Made by a program: the position numbers and the translations under genes. Positions 42,800 to 50,272 of a stretch of DNA of 64,000 nucleotides are shown piece after piece. How positions within the stretch are numbered: the first letter of the stretch is position 1; the number at the start of each line of letters is the position of its first letter. The notes beneath the pieces are model-generated. The model saw only the letters and a program-made list of their open reading frames with translations. It was not told where the DNA came from and searched no databases. This DNA comes from Hymenobacter artigasi (GTDB lineage Bacteria; Bacteroidota; Bacteroidia; Cytophagales; Hymenobacteraceae): the NCBI RefSeq assembly GCF_012275535.1, contig NZ_JAAVTK010000006.1:227139-291138 (forward strand), in the 5' to 3' direction.

Positions 42800-44125
42800 A
42801 TGACTGCTTCTGTTGCCACTCCCGATTATCAGCGCCTGTTTCGCTCCCTGCCCGAAAACCTGCTGCTGATGACGCCCGATGCTATTATCGTCGACAATAC
42901 CGACGGCCATGTGGAAGCCTCTCTCAGGCCCCGGGCCGAAGTGGTGGGCAAAACGCTGTTTGAAGCCTTTCCCTCGGTGGACCAGAACGAAGGCGATGTC
43001 ATTTTTCAATCGCACGAGCATGTGCGCCAGCACCACACGCCGCACACCATGCCCCTCATTCGCTACGACCTGGCCCTGCCCGCCGAGCAGGGTGGCGGCT
43101 TCGAGGAGATGTACTGGCAGGCCACCCACTACCCCATTCTCGACGAGCAGGGCCAGCTCGAATACATCCTGCAACGCACCCAGAACGTGACCGAGGCGCA
43201 CCGCGCTGCCCAGCGCGCCGCTCAGGTGCAGCACGCCCTCGACGAAGCCCAGGACCGCACCCAATTCATTCTCGAGAACCTGCCCGTTCTCATCTGGACG
43301 TCCGATACCGCCGGCCACCGCGCCTACTTCAACTCCCGCTGGCTCACCTTCACCGGCAAGCCTCTGGCCGAGCAAACCGGCCGGCAGTGGGCCGTCGGTA
43401 TTCACGACGAAGACCGCGCCCGCGTGCTTGAATCCTGGCAGCACGCCCTTGATACCGGCGACACCTACCAGGTGGAATACCGCCTGCGCCGCCACGACGG
43501 CCAGTACCGCTGGATTCTGGTGCGCGCCGTGCCCCGCCGCGACGCCGATGGCCGCGTCAACCTCTGGGTGGGCGGGGGCACCGACATTCACGAGCAGCGC
43601 CAGATGGTGCAGGAGCTCCTCGCCGCCAACGAGCACCAGGCCGCCCTCTCCGAGCAGGCCTATCAGCTCTACCAAAAGGCCGAAAACCAGCGCGAAACCT
43701 ACGAAAGCCTGTTCATGCAGGCCCCGGCCATGATTGCCATTGCCCGCGGCCCCGAGCACCGCTTCGAATTTGTGAACCCGGCCTACCAGCAGCTCTTTCC
43801 GCACCGCCAGCTGGTGGGCCTCCCGGTGCTCGAAGCCCTGCCCGAAATCAAGGACCAGCCCATCTACGAGGTGCTCAATAACGTGTTCCAGACCGGCGAA
43901 ACCTTCCACGGCAACGAGCTCAGCATTCCGCTGGAGCGCGAGCCCGGAGAGCCGCCGCGCGATTCGTATTTCAACTTCATCTACCAGCAGCTCCGCGAAA
44001 ACGGCGAGCCGGCCGGCATCATGGTTTTTGCCTTCGAAGTCACCGAGCTGGTGAAGGCCCGCCAGGCTCTGGAACAAGTGCGCGAAGCCTCCGCCCGCGC
44101 CCTCGGCGATGCCACGGCCGGCTAA
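42800..44125 (+). CDS. Triple-PAS protein without output domain (module copy 2)
   Basis: A 441-residue paralogue of the first PAS protein with the same three-domain order and linkers (ELLAANEHQAALSEQAYQLYQKAENQRETYESLFMQAP is shared almost fully). The first domain has LPENLLLMTPDAIIVDNTDGHV, the second LPVLIWTSDTAGHRAYFNSRW, the third MIAIARGPEHRFEFVNPAYQQ. No output domain. ATG 42800 (MTASVATPDYQRLF) aligns with the start of the first copy; the longer open frame upstream is shadow coding over the CZB-like gene. A CZB-like gene follows with its own -7 box. Confidence 0.85.
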   Translation: MTASVATPDYQRLFRSLPENLLLMTPDAIIVDNTDGHVEASLRPRAEVVGKTLFEAFPSVDQNEGDVIFQSHEHVRQHHTPHTMPLIRYDLALPAEQGGGFEEMYWQATHYPILDEQGQLEYILQRTQNVTEAHRAAQRAAQVQHALDEAQDRTQFILENLPVLIWTSDTAGHRAYFNSRWLTFTGKPLAEQTGRQWAVGIHDEDRARVLESWQHALDTGDTYQVEYRLRRHDGQYRWILVRAVPRRDADGRVNLWVGGGTDIHEQRQMVQELLAANEHQAALSEQAYQLYQKAENQRETYESLFMQAPAMIAIARGPEHRFEFVNPAYQQLFPHRQLVGLPVLEALPEIKDQPIYEVLNNVFQTGETFHGNELSIPLEREPGEPPRDSYFNFIYQQLRENGEPAGIMVFAFEVTELVKARQALEQVREASARALGDATAG

Positions 44126-44133
44126 AACCGGCG

Positions 44134-44141
44134 TATCTTTG
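44134..44141 (+). promoter_or_regulatory. -7 box (TATCTTTG) before the second CZB-like gene
   Basis: An exact TAnnTTTG match 34 bases before ATG 44176, just after the PAS gene stop codon. It implies that the small gene can be transcribed without its PAS partner. Confidence 0.5.
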
Positions 44142-44175
44142 TGGTCCTTTCTGCCCGCCTTTTTTTAGCCCCAGT

Positions 44176-44526
44176 ATGCCTCTCTCTTCCTTCGACTTTC
44201 AGCAGGCCCGCGTGAAGCAGGTGCTCTTTAAGTCGCGGCTGCGCTCGGTGCTCTACGGGGTGCGCGAAGCCGAGCCGGCCCTTTTTTCCCTGGCCGAAAA
44301 CCCACTGGGCCAGTGGATTCAAACCGTACTCAAACCCCAGGCCGCCGGCCAGCCCGCCGTGCGCGAGCTGGAGCATGTGCTGCAGCGCATGTTGAACACC
44401 GGCCAGGACCTGGCCACCCGCTACCAGCGCGGCCACCTCGAAGAAGCCCGCGCCGGCCTCGACCAGGTCAATGTTTTCTCCGACCAGATTGAAACCCTGC
44501 TCACCAGCCTGGAACGCGCCGCGTAG
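44176..44526 (+). CDS. Small CZB-like protein without zinc ligands (module copy 2)
   Basis: A 116-residue paralogue of the protein at 42.3-42.7 kb. The first ~35 residues are almost identical (FDFQQARVKQVLFKSRLRS...), and the same replacements are seen at the CZB ligand positions (Gln15, Asn42 of ENPLGQW, and no His pair). The C-terminal helices are more divergent. The shared loss shows that it preceded the duplication. The function is unknown; a non-metal adaptor or scaffold for the PAS proteins is an inference. Confidence 0.6.
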   Translation: MPLSSFDFQQARVKQVLFKSRLRSVLYGVREAEPALFSLAENPLGQWIQTVLKPQAAGQPAVRELEHVLQRMLNTGQDLATRYQRGHLEEARAGLDQVNVFSDQIETLLTSLERAA

Positions 44527-44552
44527 TAGTGGCATCAGCCGATAAGTAAGGT

Positions 44553-44813
44553 CGTCATGCTGAGCGGAGCCGAAGCATCTCTACCTCAATACTAAGTAGT
44601 GGTGCAGAAGTAACCGTAGTAAAAACGGTCGTCATGCAGAGCGCAGCGAAGCATCTTTACCTCAATACTAATCCTGACAGTTGGATTGCATTGAGCAGTA
44701 AAGATGCTTCGCTGCGCTCTGCATGAACCATCAATATTCAATGCGATTACTTCTGCACTACTACTTAATTAGTTGCGCAGTAGAGATGCTTCGGCTGCGC
44801 TCAGCATGACGTT
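44553..44813. repeat. Nested family A repeats
   Basis: The outer copy (GTCATGCTGAGCGGAG at the left end, CAGCATGACGTT at the right end) is interrupted in its loop by an inner element, 44595-44765. The inner element has 19-base terminal arms (AGTAGTGGTGCAGAAGTAA and complement, one mismatch) and contains a second family A palindrome at 44631-44729 (GTCATGCAGAGCG...). The 313-base gap between the CZB-like gene and tatD holds nothing else. Confidence 0.8.
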
Positions 44814-44839
44814 CTTTTGCTACGGCTTCCTGAATACTA

Positions 44840-45607
44840 TCACAAATTGAACAACGCCGCCGCGTTGCGCGTGGTGGCTTCGGCCACTTCCGCCTCGGGC
44901 CGGCCCAGCAACGACGCCACGCGGCGCAGCACTAGCGGCAGGTAGGCCGGCTCGTTGCGCTTGCCCCGGTGCGGCACGGGCGCCAGGTACGGGCAGTCGG
45001 TTTCGAGCAGCAGATGCTCCAGCCCGATGCCGGGCAGCACCTTGTCGGCCCCGCCGTTCTTGAACGTGGCCACGCCGCCGATACCCAGCTTGAACCCCAG
45101 CTTAATAACCTGTTCCGCCTCCTCGGGCGTGCCGGAGAAGCAGTGAAACACACCGCGCAGCGTGCCGTCCTGCGCGGCCTCCACCAGCGCCACGGTTTCG
45201 GCGAAGGCCTCGCGGGTGTGCAGCACGATGGGCAAGCTGTGCTTTTTAGCCAGGTCGAGCTGAATTTTCAGGGCCTGCTGCTGCTCGGCCAGCAGGCTTT
45301 TATCCCAGTGCAAATCGAGCCCGGCCTCGCCCACGGCGGCGAAGGGCCGGCGGTCCAGCCACGTTTCTACCTCGTACAGCTGCTGCTCAAAATTGCGGGT
45401 GACGGAGCACGGGTGCAGGCCCATCATGGCAAAGCAGGTTTCCGGGGCCTCCGCTTCCAGCTCCAGCATAGCATCGATGCTGCTGTGGTCGATGTTGGGC
45501 ATGACTATGGTGCGCACGCCGGCTTCCTGGGCGCGGCGCAGGGCATCGAGGCGGTCGGGCCGGAACTGTTCGGAGTAGAGGTGGGCGTGCGAATCGGTGA
45601 TGTGCAT
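44840..45607 (-). CDS. TatD-family metal-dependent hydrolase
   Basis: A 255-residue TIM-barrel hydrolase. Metal ligands: His7 and His9 in TDSHAHL, Glu in VGEAGLDLHWD, His in LPIVLHTREAF, His in GVFHCFSG and Asp in LLLETDCPYLAP. Family members show 3'-5' exonuclease/DNase activity; no membrane or Tat link is implied. ATG 45607 is chosen because the first metal motif follows directly; an upstream in-frame start would add 20 residues. It is divergent from blaI. Confidence 0.88.
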   Translation of the reverse strand: MHITDSHAHLYSEQFRPDRLDALRRAQEAGVRTIVMPNIDHSSIDAMLELEAEAPETCFAMMGLHPCSVTRNFEQQLYEVETWLDRRPFAAVGEAGLDLHWDKSLLAEQQQALKIQLDLAKKHSLPIVLHTREAFAETVALVEAAQDGTLRGVFHCFSGTPEEAEQVIKLGFKLGIGGVATFKNGGADKVLPGIGLEHLLLETDCPYLAPVPHRGKRNEPAYLPLVLRRVASLLGRPEAEVAEATTRNAAALFNL

Positions 45608-45614
45608 AGGGACG

Positions 45615-45622
45615 CAAAGGTC
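45615..45622 (-). promoter_or_regulatory. Putative -7 box of the tatD gene (GACCTTTG)
   Basis: One mismatch to TAnnTTTG on the minus strand, ending 7 bases before the ATG. Confidence 0.4.
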
Positions 45623-45691
45623 GGGCGAAGGCGCGGGCCGACAATAATTTTCCGCCGCAAAAAGCAAACGTCGGGCCTGAAAATGACTATC

Positions 45692-45747
45692 AACGGATAA
45701 ATCAGTTTCAAAACTGAATAATAAGTTTTGAAACTGATTTATCCGTT
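45692..45747. promoter_or_regulatory. Perfect 24-bp operator-like dyad before blaI
   Basis: Arms 45692-45715 and 45724-45747 are exact reverse complements (AACGGATAAATCAGTTTCAAAACT in the left, given here in part as GGATAAATCAG...CAAAACT) with an 8-base spacer. It ends 1 base before the -7 box of blaI and its right arm contains TTTTG at a -33-like position (18 bases before the -7 box). A good candidate for the operator bound by BlaI itself, and may also control tatD. Confidence 0.7.
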
Positions 45748-45748
45748 A

Positions 45749-45756
45749 TACATTTG
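45749..45756 (+). promoter_or_regulatory. -7 box of blaI (TACATTTG)
   Basis: An exact TAnnTTTG match ending 4 bases before ATG 45761, with TTTTG at 45726-45730 as -33 box. The mRNA is probably leaderless. Confidence 0.65.
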
Positions 45757-45760
45757 GCAC

Positions 45761-46150
45761 ATGGAAGAATTAACCAAAACGGAAGAGCGCATCATGCAGG
45801 CGCTGTGGAAGCTGAAGAAGGCATTCATCAAGGACGTTATCGACCATTTGCCCGACGACCCCAAGCCGCCCTACAATACCATTTCGTCGGTGGTGCGCAT
45901 TCTGGAGCGCAAGGGCTACGTGGGCTTCAAGGCCTATGGCAAGACGTATGAGTACTTCCCGCTCATCAGCAAGATGGAGTACCGGGCTTCCAGTCTGAAG
46001 CGCATGCTGGCGCAGTATTTCGACAATTCGCCCACGGCGCTGGTGTCCTTCATGGTGGAGGAAACGCTGAGCCAGCGCGAAAAGCAGCAGCTGCTCGACC
46101 TGCTCCACGATTCCGAAAACATTTCCAAGCCCGACGGCGATGCTCACTAG
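45761..46150 (+). CDS. BlaI/MecI-family transcriptional repressor
   Basis: A 129-residue winged-helix repressor (Penicillinase_R family). The N-terminal DNA-binding part is LTKTEERIMQALWKLKKAFIKDVIDHL...YNTISSVVRILERKGYVGFKAYGKTYEYFPL; the C-terminal part mediates dimer formation. In this family the repressor is inactivated by proteolysis after signalling by the membrane peptidase encoded next door. ATG 45761 is preferred over an upstream start inside the operator. It overlaps the peptidase gene by 11 bases. Confidence 0.9.
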   Translation: MEELTKTEERIMQALWKLKKAFIKDVIDHLPDDPKPPYNTISSVVRILERKGYVGFKAYGKTYEYFPLISKMEYRASSLKRMLAQYFDNSPTALVSFMVEETLSQREKQQLLDLLHDSENISKPDGDAH

Positions 46151-47663
46151 CCTCCTCCTCTACCTGACCGAAGCCAGCTTTTGCCTGGCCATATTTGCCC
46201 TGGCCTACCGCCTGCTACTGGCCGGCCTCACCTACTTCGCCGCAAACCGGGCGTATCTGCTGGGCGCGCTGGCCGTGAGCGTGGTAACTCCGCTGGTGGC
46301 CTTTCCGGGGCTGGCGGCCTGGCTGGCCAACCCGGCCGCCGCGCCGGCCGTGGCCGGGCTGCCGTTCCGCCTCAGCTGGCAGCTGAATGTACCGCTGGCC
46401 CACGCGACGGCCGCTCCCACGGCCAGCAGGCCGGATTGGATGGCGCTACTACTCATCGGGGCCGTGAGTATGTATGCGCTGGGGGCGCTCTACAAGCTGG
46501 CAATGGCGGTGCGCAACGTGCGGGCGCTAGGCCGGCTGGCCCGGCAAAACCCGCAGACCGATGTGGGCACCTTCGCCATTGTGCATTTGCCCACGCCCGG
46601 CCTGCCGGCGTTTTCCTTCGGGCGCTACGTGTTTCTGTCGCCGCTGCACGAGGCGCTGAGTCCGGCCGAGCGGGCGCAGCTCCTGCTACACGAGCAAGTG
46701 CACGTGCGGCAGCGCCACACGCTTGATTTATTGCTGGTGGAGGCGCTGGGCGTGGTTTTCTGGTTCAATGCCGCCGTGCCGTACCTCGGCCGGCAGCTGA
46801 AAGTGGTGCACGAGTACCTGGCCGATGCCGCCGTGGCCCGCACCCTGGCCAGTCCTACCGGATACGACCCTACCGGGTACGACCCCACCCGCTACGGCGA
46901 GCTGCTGATAAAGCTGGCGGCGCAGCAGCTCCCCTTTGCCCTGGTGCATGCCTTCGCCCACAAACAAATTTTTCTCCGAATCCAGATGCTCACTCAACCA
47001 ACCTCCTCTCCCATGAAAAAGCTTCGTTTTCTGCTCATCGTGCCCGTATTCGCCTTCACCTGGGCGGCCACGGCCTGCGTCGGCTCACCGGCTACGGAAC
47101 CAGCGGCTCCGGCCGAGACTCCGGCTAATTCCTCCACTGCGCCCGCAACGGCAGCGGGCCGCATTGGCCGCATCAGCTGGCAGGGCAACACCTACTTGTC
47201 GGCGGCCGAGCTGAACCAGGCACTGGGCCTCAAATCCGGCGATGCCTACGACTCCGCCACTGTGGTTCGCCGCCTGAGCTTCGACCCCAAAGGCGGCGAT
47301 ATTACCTCGCGCTACATGGACCACGGCTACCTGTTTTTCTCGGCAACGCCCACAGCCACCCGCCAGCCCGACGGCACCACCGACCTGGCCTTCAACATTT
47401 CCGAAGGCCGCAAAGCTCAGCTTGGCCATATCACCATCACGGGCAACAGCAAAACGCCCACGGCCGCGCTGCTCAAGCTGATTCCGCTGCGCTCGGGCGA
47501 GGATTTCAGCCGGGCCAAGCTGATGGAAACGCAGCGCATTTTGGCCCAGCAAGGTCAGTTCGACCCAAATAAAGTGGCCATCAACCCCGCCCCCGAAATG
47601 CGCCCCAATCAGGCCACCGACCTGGTAAATATCGCGCTGGCAGTGGTTGAGAAAGCCCAATAA
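46140..47663 (+). CDS. BlaR1-like M56 peptidase fused to C-terminal POTRA domains
   Basis: A 507-residue protein. The N-terminal part has several membrane helices and the zinc peptidase motif HEQVH (184-188) with a later Glu region HEYLADAAV; the last helix is at about 293-312 (KKLRFLLIVPVFAFTWAATAC). After a Pro/Ala/Thr linker (to about 338) come two POTRA-like repeats: ISWQGNTYLSAAELNQALGL...GYLF and ITITGNSKTPTAALLKLIPLRSGEDFS...QFDPNKVAINPAPE, very like POTRA domains of BamA. In this phylum such peptidases usually end in a TonB C-terminal or carboxypeptidase-like domain, so the fusion is unusual. A Met at residue 292 (base 47013) could also start a separate lipoprotein-like product. Confidence 0.82.
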   Translation: MLTSLLLYLTEASFCLAIFALAYRLLLAGLTYFAANRAYLLGALAVSVVTPLVAFPGLAAWLANPAAAPAVAGLPFRLSWQLNVPLAHATAAPTASRPDWMALLLIGAVSMYALGALYKLAMAVRNVRALGRLARQNPQTDVGTFAIVHLPTPGLPAFSFGRYVFLSPLHEALSPAERAQLLLHEQVHVRQRHTLDLLLVEALGVVFWFNAAVPYLGRQLKVVHEYLADAAVARTLASPTGYDPTGYDPTRYGELLIKLAAQQLPFALVHAFAHKQIFLRIQMLTQPTSSPMKKLRFLLIVPVFAFTWAATACVGSPATEPAAPAETPANSSTAPATAAGRIGRISWQGNTYLSAAELNQALGLKSGDAYDSATVVRRLSFDPKGGDITSRYMDHGYLFFSATPTATRQPDGTTDLAFNISEGRKAQLGHITITGNSKTPTAALLKLIPLRSGEDFSRAKLMETQRILAQQGQFDPNKVAINPAPEMRPNQATDLVNIALAVVEKAQ

Positions 47664-47683
47664 CCCAAGTTGCGGGGTAGCTA

Positions 47684-47825
47684 TGTAGCGGCGAAAGGTT
47701 TGTGGTAAATAAACCAGAAGCCAGGCCCAAAGCCGCGTAGCGGTGACAGAAGGGTAGAAAATCTGTCACCGCTACGCGGCTTCGGACCCATACCGGCCGG
47801 CTTGCTACAAACCTGCCGCCGCGCC
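47684..47825. repeat. Inverted repeat between convergent genes
   Basis: The core arms AAGCCGCGTAGCGGTGACAG (47730) and CTGTCACCGCTACGCGGCTT (47763) are perfect complements with an 11-base loop. Weaker outer arms (GCGGCGAAAGGTTTGT and ACAAACCTGCCGCCGC) extend it. It lies between the M56 gene and the glycosyltransferase gene and may stop transcription from both sides. Confidence 0.7.
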
Positions 47826-47846
47826 GCGGCTACCCCGCCACAGGGG

Positions 47847-48965
47847 TTACTCATAGCTCCTCCCCTTCCACACCACCTTGCCGCCGCTCAGCTGAAATAC
47901 CAGAATAGCCGCCGTCAGCCCCAGCGTGTACAGCTCGAACAGCGGCAGCAGCCACCAGCGCAGCCGCAGGCCGGCCCGGCGGTGCGCCGCCGCTGCCAGC
48001 GCCCCCTGCACCAGCACTTTAGCCCCCCACAACCCAAGCGCCACCGCCGGCCCGGCCTGCACCGCCACGCCCACCAGCGCCGGCCAGAAGCCGCTGAAAA
48101 ACAGCAGCTCCAGCCGCAGGCGCAGCGGTAGCCCGGCCACCCCGCGCAGCCAGCGCTTGCGCTGCCGCAGCAGCGCCGCCCAGGTAGGCATAGGCAGCGA
48201 ATCGGCCCGGATATCGGCCTGAAACACCTGCCGGAAGCCAAAACCGGCCGCCAGCACGGCCTGAAACAGGGCAAAATCTTCGGTTACGGAAAAGGGCAGC
48301 GCTTCGTATCCTCCCGTGGCTTCGTAGGCGGCGCGGGTCACGAGCATGTTGTTGCCCATGGCCGTGACGGGGCGGCCCAGGTCGCTCACCACCTGCACCA
48401 TGCTCAGCGAGAGCAGCCAGTCGATGCCCTGTAGCTGGTCGAATAAGCGGGCCCCGCGCACGGCCGTGATGCCCGTGACCGTGCCCACGCCCGGCGCGGC
48501 GTGGGACAGCAGACCCGCAATCCAGGTTTTGGGCAGGCTGATATCGGCATCGGTGATGAAGAAGTAGTCGGTGGTAGCCAGCCGGGTCAGGTGAGCCAGC
48601 ACGTTGGCTTTGCCCCGCGCCTGGCCCAGGTTTTCGGTGATGGGTATTACTCGAAACTGGCCCGCGAAACCCTGCATGGCAACGGCGGCCACGGCGGCGG
48701 TATGGTCGGTGCTGCCATCATCGCCGACGAGGATTTCGAGCAACTCGGCCGGGTAGTGCAGGACCCGCAGGCTGGCCAGGCAGCGCGGCAGGGCCGCTTC
48801 TTCGTCGCGGGCAGCAATGAGGATGCTCACGCGGGGCAGCGGCGCGGGCAGGGTTTCGGCCGCCTGTGCCCCGCGCCGACTGGCGAAGTGCCACGCCGTG
48901 AACGCCATGCCCAGAAGCCACAGCCCCAGGTAAAGCAGCAGAAAATCCAGCAGCAGCCCGCTCAC
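47847..48965 (-). CDS. Family 2 glycosyltransferase, membrane-bound
   Basis: A 372-residue glycosyltransferase with an N-terminal membrane helix (LLLDFLLLYLGLWLLGMAF), the GT-A domain (VSILIAARDEEAALPRCLASL, VGDDGSTD, ITDADISLPKTW with the DxD motif, EDFALFQ, and RQRKRW as QxxRW-like motif) and two or three C-terminal helices. It probably polymerises or transfers sugars for a surface polysaccharide. The GTG start at 48965 overlaps the stop codon of the deacetylase gene (GTGA), a sign of translational coupling. The longer upstream open frame is shadow coding. Confidence 0.83.
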   Translation of the reverse strand: MSGLLLDFLLLYLGLWLLGMAFTAWHFASRRGAQAAETLPAPLPRVSILIAARDEEAALPRCLASLRVLHYPAELLEILVGDDGSTDHTAAVAAVAMQGFAGQFRVIPITENLGQARGKANVLAHLTRLATTDYFFITDADISLPKTWIAGLLSHAAPGVGTVTGITAVRGARLFDQLQGIDWLLSLSMVQVVSDLGRPVTAMGNNMLVTRAAYEATGGYEALPFSVTEDFALFQAVLAAGFGFRQVFQADIRADSLPMPTWAALLRQRKRWLRGVAGLPLRLRLELLFFSGFWPALVGVAVQAGPAVALGLWGAKVLVQGALAAAAHRRAGLRLRWWLLPLFELYTLGLTAAILVFQLSGGKVVWKGRSYE

Positions 48966-49666
48966 AGCGTGGCGAATTGAAAGCCCTGCCCGGCCAGGTG
49001 GGCCAGCACACGGGGCAGCACGAAGCGCAGCCGGGCGCTGGCCTTCCGGCTGTCGTGAAACACCACCACATCGCCGGCCCGAATAGCCTCCAGAGCAAAC
49101 CGCAGGCAGCTTTCGGGGCTCAGGCCGGGGTCGTAGTCCCGCGTGAGCACCGACCACATGACAACCCTGAAATCACGACGCAGCGCGGGCAGCAGCGGCC
49201 AGGTAAGGCGGCCGTAGGGCGGGCGGAACAGCGGAAGCGGGGAGCGGGAAGCGGAAAGCGGTTTCTCCGGGACGCTTTGCACCAGCGTGTCAATTTGGGC
49301 TTGACAAACAGCTACATCGGTCAGATAAGCCGGGCGGGCGGTAGCCCAGGCGCTGCGGTGCTGGTGGGTATGGTTGCCGAGACGGTGGCCGGCAGCCAGA
49401 GCGGCGCAGGCAATTTCGGGGTAGCGCAGCAGGTTTTCGCCCACGCAGAAAAACGTGGCTTTGGCATGGAATAACGCCAGCTGCTCCAGCACCCAGGGCG
49501 TTTCTTCGGGAATAGGGCCGTCGTCGAAGGTCAGGTACACGACCGGCGCGCCGGCGGGCGTGGTAGCCGGGCCGGTCCACTCGCAGCCGGGCAGCAGGGC
49601 GTGCAGCAGCCGGGGCGGGCGCGTGAGCACAGCCGCTTCGAGCCGGGCAGACGACAAACCAGCCAT
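48962..49666 (-). CDS. Polysaccharide deacetylase family protein
   Basis: A 234-residue NodB-type carbohydrate esterase (CE4). Seen: VVYLTFDDGPIPEETPW (catalytic Asp and metal Asp), GNHTHQHRSW-type GNHTHQHRSAW (two metal His), FRPPYGRLT and VFHDSRKAS near the end. It removes acetyl groups from N-acetylated sugars, presumably in the polysaccharide made by this cluster. No signal peptide is evident. ATG 49666 overlaps the stop codon of the upstream gene by one base. Confidence 0.85.
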   Translation of the reverse strand: MAGLSSARLEAAVLTRPPRLLHALLPGCEWTGPATTPAGAPVVYLTFDDGPIPEETPWVLEQLALFHAKATFFCVGENLLRYPEIACAALAAGHRLGNHTHQHRSAWATARPAYLTDVAVCQAQIDTLVQSVPEKPLSASRSPLPLFRPPYGRLTWPLLPALRRDFRVVMWSVLTRDYDPGLSPESCLRFALEAIRAGDVVVFHDSRKASARLRFVLPRVLAHLAGQGFQFATL

Positions 49667-50211
49667 CAGGAACGGACGATGCGCATGAAGGGCACGCGGG
49701 TATCGGGCAGCGGGCCGAGCACGGTGGCCAGCACTTCGAGAAAGGCTTCGGCGGTGTTGGAGCGGCCGCCGGCGGGGCCCCGGCCCAGCTGCCGGTGCAC
49801 ATCGCCGGCCCACTCGCTCACGGTGGTGGGTGTGCCGGCGGGGCCGCTCAGGCCCAGCGTGGCTTCGAGGGTGAAGTAGCGGGGGCGCGTTTCCTCGGCT
49901 TCGGTTTCGGCGGGCTCGTCGTCCTCCTCATACACGAGGGCCGAGAAATGCGCCTCCATGGTGGCCTGGGGCGCGGGCAGATGGAACAGGGCCGTGACGC
50001 GGCCAGCCACTTCGTGCCAGCTCAGGCGCAGGCCTTTGGGCGGCACGCGGTCAACGGGAGCCACGTTTTCGGCCGCTTTATCCCACACGTAATGCAGCAG
50101 CTCCTTGGCCAGATACGGGTCGCTCAGCTCGCGGCGCACCGATAAGGGCCGGCGCCACGCCAGCTGCGGCAGGAGAACGTGGACAAAATTGTAGGGGTGC
50201 AAACGGGCCAT
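49666..50211 (-). CDS. Hypothetical protein in the polysaccharide operon
   Basis: A 181-residue soluble protein with no recognised family. It has a region HPYNFVHVLLPQLAWRRPLSVRRELSDPYLAKELLHYVW at the start (in part) and an acidic insert (YEEDDEPAETEAEETRP, about 105-121). Its gene is the first of a tightly overlapping set (stop/ATG overlap with the deacetylase, then GTGA overlap with the glycosyltransferase) and has an exact -7 box 9 bases before the ATG, so it probably leads the operon. A role in polysaccharide synthesis or control is inferred from position only. Confidence 0.6.
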   Translation of the reverse strand: MARLHPYNFVHVLLPQLAWRRPLSVRRELSDPYLAKELLHYVWDKAAENVAPVDRVPPKGLRLSWHEVAGRVTALFHLPAPQATMEAHFSALVYEEDDEPAETEAEETRPRYFTLEATLGLSGPAGTPTTVSEWAGDVHRQLGRGPAGGRSNTAEAFLEVLATVLGPLPDTRVPFMRIVRS

Positions 50212-50220
50212 AACTACCGG

Positions 50221-50228
50221 CAAAAGTA
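50221..50228 (-). promoter_or_regulatory. -7 box (TACTTTTG) of the deacetylase operon
   Basis: An exact TAnnTTTG match on the minus strand ending 9 bases before ATG 50211. Confidence 0.55.
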
Positions 50229-50272
50229 CGGCCGGCCGGCGCTACATAAAGCACGGCGCGCCGCTGCCGGCC

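Noticed and set aside
44527..44839. Small ORFs in the repeat-filled gap
   Set aside because: All open frames here are read through palindromic repeats and have no independent support.
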